Source: Kitasatospora aureofaciens
GTDB lineage: Bacteria; Actinomycetota; Actinomycetes; Streptomycetales; Streptomycetaceae
Assembly: GCF_001188955.3 (NCBI RefSeq)
Contig: NZ_JPRF03000001.1
Span: 806,001 to 870,000 of the forward strand
DNA: 64,000 bases
Direction: 5' to 3'
Below are positions 24,079 through 32,252 of the stretch, one piece after another. The notes beneath the pieces were generated by a model that worked only from the letters and a program-made list of their open reading frames with translations, made no database searches and was not told where the DNA came from. How positions within the stretch are numbered: position 1 is the first letter of the stretch; each line of letters begins with the position of its first letter. A program made the translations under genes and the position numbers.

Positions 24079-25587
24079 TCACCTTTCCGCGGCGCCCGGG
24101 ACGGGATTGGGCAGGTGCGCCCACTGGTCGCCCGCCGGCGAGAGCCGCATCAGCGTCAGCGCCTTGACCGGCAGCGGCTCCGTCCGCAGTGCCGACAGGT
24201 CGGGCGTCGGGTGGAGGTCGCGGATGGCGGCTTCGAGCAGGGCACCCAGCTCCGCGGTGCTCCCGGCGAGGGGGCCGAGCGCGCCCGTGATCAGGCAGCT
24301 GAGGACCTTGCGGCGGAGGGCGACGGGGTCGTCCTCGAGGAGCCGGCCGGTCATCGGCGGCGCCGGGAGGCCGTGCCGGGCCAGCCGGGCCGGGCTGATG
24401 CGGATGTCGGCGAGGTCCCGGTAGACCAGCCGCCGGGGCCACCCCTGCCGGTCGAGCACCGCGAGGAGGTTCTGCCCGTGCGCTTCCAGGGCCACCCCCA
24501 GGTCGAGCAGCTCCAGGCAGACGCCGAGGGCCAGCCGCGCGAACTCGGCGATTCGCGCCGGTCGTTGGTGCGGGCCGTGGTCGTGGGAGGCGAAGTGCCC
24601 GGGCAGTTCGGCCACGGGTACCACCTGTTCGTCCGTCCCGGCGTGGACGTACGGCGACTCGCGCAGGACGGCCGCCAGGTCCGGCGTGCCCGCCCCGGCC
24701 GCCGCCAGCGTCCGGGTGATGTGCAGCCGGCCGTCCAGGCGGTCCGCGACCCGCACGGCCAGCTCGGACGTGGCCAGCGCGTGGTCCACCGAGTAGGCCG
24801 AGATGTCCCGCACCTGGGAGGTGAGCCGGGCGCTCAACGCGGTCTTCACGTGGGTGCGGTGGTCGAGGGCGAGCGTGCGCAGGGACAGCAGCGGATGGGC
24901 CGCCGGACCGGGCAGTACCGACCGGCCGCCGAGGACGTGCTCGGCCTGCCAGGGGTGCACCGGGAGCAGCACGGCCGCCCCGTCCCGCCACTGCGGGGGC
25001 CATGACCCCCGCACCGTCGCATCCGTGACGGGTGTGAGGAGCAGACCGACCACCGGCCGGTGTTCGGGCGCGTAGGCCAGCTGATCGGCGGCCGAGAAGC
25101 CGGGCCGGGAGCGGCAGGTGGGGTGGTACGGGTGGCCATCCGCGGACCGCTGCTCCCACTCCCAGGGCTCCGACGGCGGCCCGGCCGGGGGAGGGGCCGT
25201 CCGGGACAGGGCCAAGGAGGCGGCGCTGTGGTCGAGTTCGGCGGCGAAGGGCTCGCCGCCGGGTACCTTCAGGGCCGCCATCAGCAGTGCCGGATGGTCG
25301 TACGGAACGCCGTCCAGCTCCACCGCGGCGACCGCCGTTCCCGTCGCCCACGGGTCCGACGGCGGGCCGTGCAGCCGTCGGCCGTCGGTGAGCCGCACCG
25401 AGATCCCGTCGCCGCCGCGGGCGCGGCCGGCGATCCAGGGCAGCGGTTCGTGGACCAGTCCCCGCCACAGCCGCGCCAGCACCGCGGCCCGGGCGCCGGG
25501 CAGGGCGGCGAGATAGGCGGAGGACAACGACGGTCGGACGCTCGCCAGTTCCTCGGCCAGCGCGCGCTCGGCGGGTGTGTCGCACAC
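24079..25587 (-). CDS. IucA/IucC-family NIS siderophore synthetase (first of two)
   Basis: 502 residues. Family elements: GHPYHPTCRSRPGF (ATP-binding HPxHPxxK-like segment, here with Arg in the Lys position), LLPVHPWQAEHVL, SLRTLALDHRTHVKTALSARLTSQVRDIS (the S-x-R-T and K-x-x-L-x-x-x-x-T/S-x-x-R signature), and a C-terminal FhuF-like part (EAHGQNLLAVLDRQG, then RRLVYRDLADIRIS). These enzymes adenylate a carboxylate, often citrate, and couple it to an amine or alcohol. It is divergent from a second synthetase and followed by a TauD-like gene. The GTG start is the best available but lacks a strong ribosome-binding site. Confidence 0.9.
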   Translation of the reverse strand: MCDTPAERALAEELASVRPSLSSAYLAALPGARAAVLARLWRGLVHEPLPWIAGRARGGDGISVRLTDGRRLHGPPSDPWATGTAVAAVELDGVPYDHPALLMAALKVPGGEPFAAELDHSAASLALSRTAPPPAGPPSEPWEWEQRSADGHPYHPTCRSRPGFSAADQLAYAPEHRPVVGLLLTPVTDATVRGSWPPQWRDGAAVLLPVHPWQAEHVLGGRSVLPGPAAHPLLSLRTLALDHRTHVKTALSARLTSQVRDISAYSVDHALATSELAVRVADRLDGRLHITRTLAAAGAGTPDLAAVLRESPYVHAGTDEQVVPVAELPGHFASHDHGPHQRPARIAEFARLALGVCLELLDLGVALEAHGQNLLAVLDRQGWPRRLVYRDLADIRISPARLARHGLPAPPMTGRLLEDDPVALRRKVLSCLITGALGPLAGSTAELGALLEAAIRDLHPTPDLSALRTEPLPVKALTLMRLSPAGDQWAHLPNPVPGAAER

Positions 25588-25612
25588 CCCGATGTTCTAC
25601 CGCGGGCGAACA
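25573..25612. promoter_or_regulatory. Dyads in the NIS divergent promoter
   Basis: GGGTGTG (25573-25579) and CACACCC (25583-25589) lie over the start codon of the minus-strand synthetase. TGTTC (25593-25597) and GAACA (25608-25612) lie in the 48-bp spacer. No match to the Streptomyces iron box (TTAGGTTAGGCTCACCTAA) was found. Either dyad could bind a local regulator. Confidence 0.35.
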
Positions 25613-25635
25613 CCTGCCACACATACTGCTCCTCG

Positions 25636-27180
25636 ATGAATACTTTCGCCCGCGAAGCCGACGCACTGGCCATGGCACCCCTGCTCAACTGTCTGCTGAG
25701 GGAGGCCTCCGTGCCGGCGCCGGAGCCGGCCGGGGAGCCCGAGGCCGGCCGCGCGGTCCACCGCCTGCGCGCCACCGGCCGGCTGCTGCGCGTGCGCACC
25801 GGCCGCGCCTCCGCCGCGCCCGAGCTCTGGACCGGCACCGCCTGGCAACCCGTGCGCCACAGCGGCCTCGTCGAGCTCGCCGCCCAGGAGATGCGGGCCG
25901 TCACCGGGCGCTCCAACGTCGCCCTGGCCGCCGAGATGACCGCCGGCCGTGAGATCGTCGAGGCGCTCCTCGCCGCCCGTTCCCGGGCCGTCCCGCCCGA
26001 GAGCCTGTGGCTGCGCTCCGAACAGGCCCTGGTCATGGGCCACCCGTTCCACCCGGCCCCCAAGGCGCGCAGCGGCGGCGGCCCGCCCGGTTCCTGGCTG
26101 CGCTACGCGCCGGAGACGCACGGCCGCTTCCCCCTCGCGCTGCTGGGCGTGCGCGAGGACGCGGCGGTCGACGACGGCGACACCAGCGCCCTCGACACCC
26201 TGGGCCGGGCACCCGACGGCTACCGGCTGCTGCCCGTCCACCCCTGGCAGTTGGACCTCACCCGGCACCGGCCGGCCGTCCGCGCCGCCTTCGCCGAGGG
26301 CCGCCTCCTGCTTCTCGGCCACACGCCGTGGGACGCCCGGGCCACCGCCTCCGTGCGTACGGTGCACGTCCCCGGCGGTGACGAACGGCCCGGGGCGACC
26401 GGGGACCTGTTCCTGAAGTTCAGTCTGGAGGTGCAGATCACCAACGACGTCCGGCGGATCCGTCGGCACGAGCTGCGCCACGCGCTCCGCACCGACCCGC
26501 TGGTCAGCGCGGCCTTCGGGGCCGTGGACGGCCCCGCGGCGTGGCTGAGCGAACGCGGGTACCGTACGGTCCGCGGACTGGAGGAGACCTTCCCCGTCCT
26601 GGTCCGCGACGGCCTGGACGACCACCTGCTCCCGGGCGCCACCGCACTGCTGGCGGCGGCCCTCACCGAGGGCTTCGACGGCGATCCGCTCGACCGGGTC
26701 ACCGACCCGCTGCCCTGGTGGTCGGCCTACCTGGACTGCGTGGTCCCGCCCGTGCTGGAGGCGTACGCCCGCCACGGCATCGCCGTCGAGTGCCACCTCC
26801 AGAACACGCTGATCGCCGTCGGCCCGGACGGCCTGCCCGTCCAGGCCCTCTTCCGCGACGCGGAAGGCGCCAGGGCGATTCCCCCGACGCCCCGGGAGGC
26901 GGCCTGGGAGCGGCTGGTCTACTGTCTCGTCGTCAACAACCTGACGGGTATCGCCGACGCGCTCACCCGGCGCTTTCCCGGCGCCGCCGCGGCCCTGTGG
27001 CCCCTGGCGCGGCAGGTGGTCCAGCGGTGCGACAAGGAGCTCGGCCTCCCGGCGGCCGAGACGCTGATCGCCGCGGCAACCGTCCCGTGCAAGGCCAACC
27101 TGCTGTCCCGCTGGATCGACGCGGACGGTACCGAACCCCACTACGTCCCCGTCCCCAACCCGCTGGTCGTCCACTCCTGA
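25636..27180 (+). CDS. IucA/IucC-family NIS siderophore synthetase (second)
   Basis: 514 residues. VMGHPFHPAPKARSGG is the canonical ATP-binding HPxHPxxK stretch with Lys present, unlike its neighbour. LLPVHPWQLD, then TASVRTVHVPGGD, then LFLKFSLEVQITNDVRRIRRHELR give the S-x-R-T and K-x-S-x-x-x-x-T-x-x-x-R signature. EAYARHGIAVECHLQNTLIAVGPDGLPVQALFRDAEGA is the C-terminal block. ATG 25636 is chosen because the 48-bp spacer to the divergent gene leaves no room upstream. Two synthetases imply two condensation steps, as in dicitrate- or diamine-type NIS products. Confidence 0.92.
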   Translation: MNTFAREADALAMAPLLNCLLREASVPAPEPAGEPEAGRAVHRLRATGRLLRVRTGRASAAPELWTGTAWQPVRHSGLVELAAQEMRAVTGRSNVALAAEMTAGREIVEALLAARSRAVPPESLWLRSEQALVMGHPFHPAPKARSGGGPPGSWLRYAPETHGRFPLALLGVREDAAVDDGDTSALDTLGRAPDGYRLLPVHPWQLDLTRHRPAVRAAFAEGRLLLLGHTPWDARATASVRTVHVPGGDERPGATGDLFLKFSLEVQITNDVRRIRRHELRHALRTDPLVSAAFGAVDGPAAWLSERGYRTVRGLEETFPVLVRDGLDDHLLPGATALLAAALTEGFDGDPLDRVTDPLPWWSAYLDCVVPPVLEAYARHGIAVECHLQNTLIAVGPDGLPVQALFRDAEGARAIPPTPREAAWERLVYCLVVNNLTGIADALTRRFPGAAAALWPLARQVVQRCDKELGLPAAETLIAAATVPCKANLLSRWIDADGTEPHYVPVPNPLVVHS

Positions 27181-27240
27181 GCGAGCCCTGCCGCCCTGAC
27201 GAGCCCTGCCCGGGGGGAGGTCCTGTTTGCCGGACAGGCC

Positions 27241-27321
27241 CTACCCGATGCGGCTGAGGAAGTCGAGCACCCGGCGGGTGACCCGCGCGGCCGCGGACCC
27301 GTCGTGCGTGGGCGGGCCCAT
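27241..27321 (-). CDS. Possible 26-residue peptide
   Basis: An ATG with a strong ribosome-binding site (GAGGAG, 6-nt spacing) opens a 26-codon frame starting MGPPTHDGSAAARV and ending in an amphipathic TRRVLDFLSRIG. It could be a small protein or the 3' end of a lost gene. No homologue is recognised. Confidence 0.3.
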   Translation of the reverse strand: MGPPTHDGSAAARVTRRVLDFLSRIG

Positions 27322-27330
27322 CTCGTTCTC

Positions 27331-27367
27331 CTCGTGCCGCGGTGCCCGTGCGGCGCCGCGGCACGAG
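27331..27367. repeat. Perfect 12-bp inverted repeat
   Basis: CTCGTGCCGCGG (27331-27342) and CCGCGGCACGAG (27356-27367) with a 13-nt loop, just upstream of the 26-codon minus-strand frame and 200 bp before the collagenase. It may be a terminator of the siderophore gene or an operator. The rest of 27181-27569 shows no gene. Confidence 0.5.
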
Positions 27368-27569
27368 TATGACGCGCACCGCTGACACCGGGGACTGCCC
27401 GGTGCGGGGAGGCGGGACGGCCGGAGTTCCGCATCCGGGGTGACTGCAATTTCAAAGTGATATGTCACACCCTATTGATTGCCCCGGGTCGCCCGTGACA
27501 CCGTGCCAGGCGACGCCTTCACGGCAAGCGCGTGAGGCTCACCCCCACCCCCCACAGCAAGGAGTGACG

Positions 27570-30119
27570 ATGCGTCACCGACTTCGGCTGCCCCGGGCAC
27601 TGGCTGTGCTCGCCGCCGCAAGTACCGCCATCACCGGCTTCGCCGCCGCGCCGAGCTTCGCCGCCCCCACGGCGCAGACCGGTCAGCAGGCGAACCGGGC
27701 TCCCCACCCCGGGCACCTGGGCGGCATAGCCCCCACCGGCACCGCCTTCGGTCTCGACACCCACGCGCAGACCCAGACGGGCCGGCTCGCACCCGCACAA
27801 CTCCCGCCGCGCTCCCCGCAGTCGGCCGCGCCGCAGGCCCCGAAGCCCGAACTCGCCAAGGCCCCGGCCCTTGCCGAGTCCGGCCGGGCCGCCGCCGGCG
27901 CGGCCGACACCTCCTGCACCCCGGCCGACTTCAGCGGCCGCACCGGCGCCGACCTGGTCGGCTACATCAAGGGCTCTACCGTCGACTGCATCAGCTCGCT
28001 GTTCCGCATCACCGGCGGCGACGCCAACGGGGTGTTCAGGCAGAGCCAGATGCTCGCGGTGGCCGACGGCCTGCGCAGGGCCGCCGCTTCGTACACCGGC
28101 GACAACTCGACCGGCATCTACCAGCTGGTCTACTTCCTCCAGGCCGGCTACTACGTGCAGTACTACCACCCGGGCGACGTCGGCACGTACGACGCGAGCC
28201 TGACCGCCGCCGTGCAGGCCGCGCTCGACACCCTGGTGGCGAGCCCGCACTTCCTCGACGTCAACGAGGGCAACGGCCAGGTCGAGGGCCAGGCGATGAT
28301 CCTCACCGACAGCGCCAACCTCCAGGCGCACTACCTGAAGACGTACCAGCAGGTGCTGAACGCGTACAACAGCTCCTGGGACTCGTCCTGGTACATGGTG
28401 AACTTCGCGAACAGCGTGTACACCCCGATCTTCCGCGGCCACCAGAACGCCGACTACGTCGCGGCCGTCACCGCCGACCCGAGTCTGATCAACACCCTCG
28501 ACAGCTTCGCGCTGAACCACCGGAGCATGCTCGGCGGCAACAACTCCTTCCTGGACTCCAACGCCGGTCTGGAGACGGCCCGGTTCATCGAGCACCCGGC
28601 GCTGGTGAACACCGTCCGGCCGCTGATCAAGGGCCTGATGAACGTCTCGTCGATCACCGGCCCCACCGCGCCGCTCTGGGTCGGCGTGGCCGGCATGGCC
28701 GCCGGCTACGACCAGGCGAACTGCTCGTACTACGGCGTCTGCAACCTGCCGGAGCAGCTCAAGGCCGCCGCCCTGCCGGTCAGCCACACCTGCGACTCCA
28801 CCCACACCATCCTGGCGCAGAGCCTCACCGCCGCCGACCTCGCTGCCGTCTGCGCCAGCCTGCAGAACCAGGACCCGTTCTTCCACAAGCTGGTCAAGGA
28901 CAGCGGTCCGATCGCCGGCCAGTACGAGAACTCGCTGCAGATGGTGGTCTTCGCCTCCCCGCAGGACTACCAGACCTACGCGGGCGGCATCTACGGCGTC
29001 AGCACCAACAACGGCGGCATCACGCTGATCGGCGACCCGAGCGCCCCCGCCAACCAGCCGATCTCGCTGACCTACCAGAACGGCAACGACGGCTTCACCG
29101 CGGGCATCTGGAACCTCAACCACGAGTACACCCACGCCCTCGACGGCCGCCTCGACATGAAGGGCGACTTCACGCAGCAGATCTCCGTGCCGGACGTCTG
29201 GTGGATCGAGGGCGTCGCCGAGTACGTGTCCTACAGCTACCGGAACATCACGGACACCGGCGCGATCGCCGAGGCGCCCAAGCACACCTACGCGCTCAGC
29301 ACGCTGTTCCAGAACACCTACGACAACAGCGACACCACCCGCACCTACCCGTGGGGCTACCTGGCGGTCCGCTTCATGGTCGAGAAGCACCCGGACGTCG
29401 TCCAGAACATGCTGGGCCACTTCCGGACCGGCGACTACACGGGCGGCTACGCGGTCTACAACTCCATCGGCACCGCGTACGACACCGAGTTCAACACCTG
29501 GCTGGACGCCTGCGCCGCCGGCGCCTGCGAGGTGGGCGGCGCACCGACCGCCGCCTTCAGCGCCGTCCCGTCCGGCCTGAACGTCCAGTTCACCGACCGG
29601 TCGACCGAGTCCGGCGGCGGCAGCATCGCCTCCTGGGCCTGGAACTTCGGTGACGGAGCCACCTCCACCGACCGGAGCCCCGTGCACAGCTACACCACGG
29701 CGGGCAGCTACACCGTCAGCCTCACGGTGACCGACGGCAACGGGAAGAGCAACAGCGTCAGCCAGTCCGTCACGGTTAGCGCCGTCACCGCCTGCACCGC
29801 CGCCGACACCCGCGTGCTGGACCAGAACTGCTCCCGCACCAACCAGTCCGCGACCGCCGGCAACCTGGACTACTACTACATCTACCTGCCGGCCGGCACC
29901 ACCACCCTGAAGGTGAACAGCTCCGGCGGCACGGGCACCGCCTACCTGCTCTACAACCCCGACAGCTGGGCGACGCCGAACGCCTACACCGACGGCTCGA
30001 CCACCTACGGCACCACCCACCAGAGCCTGACCGTCACCAACACCACGGCGGGCTACCGCTACATCAGCCTCTACGCCCAGACCGACTTCAGCGGCGTGAC
30101 CATCACCACCCAGTACTGA
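27570..30119 (+). CDS. Secreted M9 collagenase with PKD and PPC domains
   Basis: 849 residues. The signal peptide is MRHRLRLPRALAVLAAAS to about FAA (residue 33), followed by a Pro/Ala/Gln-rich linker. A collagenase activator-like region fills roughly 110-480. The M9 peptidase core has the zinc motif HEYTH (His518) with the third-ligand Glu547 in WWIEGVAEYVSYSYR. Residues 655-740 are a PKD domain (AFSAVPSGLNVQFTDRSTES, then WNFGDGATSTDRSPVHSY), and 755-845 a bacterial pre-peptidase C-terminal domain (YYYIYLPAGTTTLKV) of collagen-binding type. ATG 27570 follows AAGGAG. It probably digests collagen-like protein outside the cell. A hairpin follows. Confidence 0.93.
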   Translation: MRHRLRLPRALAVLAAASTAITGFAAAPSFAAPTAQTGQQANRAPHPGHLGGIAPTGTAFGLDTHAQTQTGRLAPAQLPPRSPQSAAPQAPKPELAKAPALAESGRAAAGAADTSCTPADFSGRTGADLVGYIKGSTVDCISSLFRITGGDANGVFRQSQMLAVADGLRRAAASYTGDNSTGIYQLVYFLQAGYYVQYYHPGDVGTYDASLTAAVQAALDTLVASPHFLDVNEGNGQVEGQAMILTDSANLQAHYLKTYQQVLNAYNSSWDSSWYMVNFANSVYTPIFRGHQNADYVAAVTADPSLINTLDSFALNHRSMLGGNNSFLDSNAGLETARFIEHPALVNTVRPLIKGLMNVSSITGPTAPLWVGVAGMAAGYDQANCSYYGVCNLPEQLKAAALPVSHTCDSTHTILAQSLTAADLAAVCASLQNQDPFFHKLVKDSGPIAGQYENSLQMVVFASPQDYQTYAGGIYGVSTNNGGITLIGDPSAPANQPISLTYQNGNDGFTAGIWNLNHEYTHALDGRLDMKGDFTQQISVPDVWWIEGVAEYVSYSYRNITDTGAIAEAPKHTYALSTLFQNTYDNSDTTRTYPWGYLAVRFMVEKHPDVVQNMLGHFRTGDYTGGYAVYNSIGTAYDTEFNTWLDACAAGACEVGGAPTAAFSAVPSGLNVQFTDRSTESGGGSIASWAWNFGDGATSTDRSPVHSYTTAGSYTVSLTVTDGNGKSNSVSQSVTVSAVTACTAADTRVLDQNCSRTNQSATAGNLDYYYIYLPAGTTTLKVNSSGGTGTAYLLYNPDSWATPNAYTDGSTTYGTTHQSLTVTNTTAGYRYISLYAQTDFSGVTITTQY

Positions 30120-30133
30120 CCCCGACCCCCCGC

Positions 30134-30167
30134 GCGGCGGCCGGAGCACACCGCTCCGGGCCGCCGC
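30134..30167 (+). terminator. Terminator hairpin after the collagenase gene
   Basis: GCGGCGGCCGGAGC (30134-30147) pairs with GCTCCGGGCCGCCGC (30153-30167) with one bulged G and a 5-nt loop, 14 bp after the stop. Confidence 0.8.
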
Positions 30168-30287
30168 CCGTCGTCCGGCATTCGAAGGCGTGCGAACACC
30201 GTGGCCGCCCTGGCTGTCCGAGCGAACTCCGTTCGGTGGCAGGCGGGTTGATTGGCCGGGGCGGCGGGGCTTCGCTAGGGTGCTCGC

Positions 30288-30881
30288 ATGAGCGACCAAG
30301 TGACGCCTCCCTTCGGGAACTTCCCGACCGTCCGCCGGGCACTCGACATCCGGGACGAGCTGGCCCCGCCGGTGGCCGAGGCCCTGGGGGGCTGGGACGC
30401 GCCGGAGGCGGCCGGGGCGGTGCTGTACGTGGACACGGATCCGGAGAAGGCGGACACCGCGGTGTTCTGCGAGACCTACGACGCGCCGCTGGAGTACTCG
30501 GCGAACTGCGTGGTGGTCGCCGCCAAGCGGGGCGGGGAGGTCACGATGGCCGCGTGCGTCGTCCTGGCCACGACCCGGCTGGACGTGAACCAGGCGGTCC
30601 GCAAGCACCTCGGGGCGCGCAAGGCCTCGTTCGCCCCGATGGACGCCGCGGTCGAGGCGACCGGGATGGAGTACGGGGGCATCACGCCGGTGGGTCTTCC
30701 GGGCGACTGGCCGCTGCTGATCGACGAGGCGGTGGTCGCCGCGCCGCACGTCCTGGTCGGCAGCGGGCGCCGCCGCGGGAAGCTGATCCTGCCGGGACGG
30801 GCGCTGGCCGCGCTGCCGGGCGCCGAGGTCGTCCCCGGGCTGGCCGCAGTGGTGGCGGAGCCCAGTTCGGTGGAGGCCTGA
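30288..30881 (+). CDS. YbaK/EbsC-type aminoacyl-tRNA deacylase
   Basis: 197 residues of the YbaK/ProX fold: NCVVVAAKRGGEVTMAACVVLATTRLDVNQAVRKHLGARKASFAP, with the conserved Lys-bearing strand, and EYGGITPVGLPGDWPLLIDEAV, the usual G-x-x-x-P-x-G loop. These domains hydrolyse mischarged tRNAs such as Cys- or Ala-tRNA(Pro). The ATG is preceded by only a weak purine stretch. It is convergent with the LuxR-type regulator 7 bp away. Confidence 0.85.
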   Translation: MSDQVTPPFGNFPTVRRALDIRDELAPPVAEALGGWDAPEAAGAVLYVDTDPEKADTAVFCETYDAPLEYSANCVVVAAKRGGEVTMAACVVLATTRLDVNQAVRKHLGARKASFAPMDAAVEATGMEYGGITPVGLPGDWPLLIDEAVVAAPHVLVGSGRRRGKLILPGRALAALPGAEVVPGLAAVVAEPSSVEA

Positions 30882-30888
30882 GGGCCGG

Positions 30889-31743
30889 TCAGGAGCAACC
30901 CTCGCGGGAGCGTGGCGGGACGAGCCAGCCACGCGCCTGGGCGGCCATGCCCGCGCTGAACCGGCCGGTGGCGTCGAGCTGTTCGAAGAGTTCCCGGACG
31001 ATGCGCCGCATCGTCCGGGAGGAGACCCCGATCTCGCGGGCGATGGCCTCGTCCTTGTATCCGAGCTGCATGAGCCGCAGGACCTGGTACTGGCGCGCGG
31101 TGGGCCCCTGGCGCGACGGGGGAGCGACCTCGGCCGGGCGGGCTTCCTGCCAGCAGAACTCGAAGGTCTGCACGAAGAGGCTGACCAGGTCGGGGTTGCG
31201 GACCACCACCAGGGCGGGTTCGGCGCCGTCGCCGCTGTTCGGCGGCGGGACGAAGGCCAGGTCGGCGTCCAGCACGATCAGCCGGTAGGGGAGGGTGGCG
31301 GAGATGCGGATCTGGCCGCCGGCCCTGCGCAGCGCCTTCAGGTGGGCCCGGCCGCGCGGGACCCGGAGCATGGACTCGCTGTGGATGGTCCGGATGGACA
31401 CGCGCCGGCCCAGCACCTCCTCGTCCCGGCGCCGTCCGGCGACCAGGAGCGCCGCGGCCGGCGGTGCGCCGGGATTCATGCTGAGGACCTGGCCGCGCAC
31501 GGTCATGGTGGCGTCCTCCAGGAGCTGACGCACCGCCGCCTCGCCGCGGAAGACCTCCACCCCGTGACCGCCGAGGCGGTCCAGGTGGGCGGGGATCGCC
31601 GCGATGTTGACCTCGGCCAGTTCGCGGTCCAACGCCTCGACCGTGCAGGCCAGTTCGCCGATCGCCCGGCGGGCCGAGTCGAGGATCCTGCCCATCTGGG
31701 CCTCGGGTAACGACGGCTCGCGCCGGTCGGACTGAACCTGCAT
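30889..31743 (-). CDS. LuxR-type HTH regulator bordering the biosynthetic cluster
   Basis: 284 residues. The C-terminal HTH is PTARQYQVLRLMQLGYKDEAIAREIGVSSRTMRRIVRELFEQLDA. The N-terminal 200 residues (ILDSARRAIGELACTVEALDRELAEV, then EVFRGEAAVRQLLEDATMTV, then VVVRNPDLVSLFVQTFEFCW) match the phospholipase-D-like/TrmB-like sensor region of a common Streptomyces group. ATG 31743 starts the conserved part. It diverges from the 18-gene operon, the usual place for a pathway-specific activator. Confidence 0.85.
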   Translation of the reverse strand: MQVQSDRREPSLPEAQMGRILDSARRAIGELACTVEALDRELAEVNIAAIPAHLDRLGGHGVEVFRGEAAVRQLLEDATMTVRGQVLSMNPGAPPAAALLVAGRRRDEEVLGRRVSIRTIHSESMLRVPRGRAHLKALRRAGGQIRISATLPYRLIVLDADLAFVPPPNSGDGAEPALVVVRNPDLVSLFVQTFEFCWQEARPAEVAPPSRQGPTARQYQVLRLMQLGYKDEAIAREIGVSSRTMRRIVRELFEQLDATGRFSAGMAAQARGWLVPPRSREGCS

Positions 31744-32252
31744 GTGCACCCCCAGGTCTGCTCGACACCCCCGCAGCGGCCGCCGGCCGGTGCGCGAGCC
31801 CCCGCGGGGTACGCACCGTCGGTTGCGCGGCGTGCACGCATGGCAACCATGCTGCTTCACGGCCCGCAGCTGGAACAACCCCGCATCTCAGTTGCCGGAC
31901 GTGGTCGCACTGTGGCCTGCGTCACACCGCGGTGCGGGCCCGGGCGCGTGCGCCGATGGCCGGTCGGGGCCATGGCCGGACTGAGCCATCGGCGTTCGCT
32001 GGACAGCCTCGGCGGTCGGCTGATTGGTTTGCAAATGGCCGCTGGGTGATCGGTGCCGTCCCGGGACGAGAGACGGATCGTGGCGTTCAGCGACGCGTAG
32101 GGGGTTGCTTCCGCGGCTGTTCTCCGGTGCACCGAGCCGCGATCCGGCAGGTCGGCGCCGGTCGGGTGTCAGGCCCGGAGCGCCGACCCGAGCTGGGGCC
32201 GATCCCGTTGTGCGAGGCGCCGCACCACCGATCCGAGAACGCGGGAGGACCT
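31744..32252. other. Long divergent promoter region of the cluster
   Basis: 509 bp without a supportable gene. The only frames here are Arg/Pro-rich and lack coding bias. It must hold the promoters of the regulator and of the main operon. An AT-richer island (GATTGGTTTGCAAATGG near 32022) stands out, but no confident -10/-35 pair was found. Confidence 0.5.

Noticed and set aside
27519..30932. 1137-codon minus-strand frame over the collagenase
   Set aside because: Typical GC-rich shadow; no domains, and the plus strand encodes a complete M9 collagenase.
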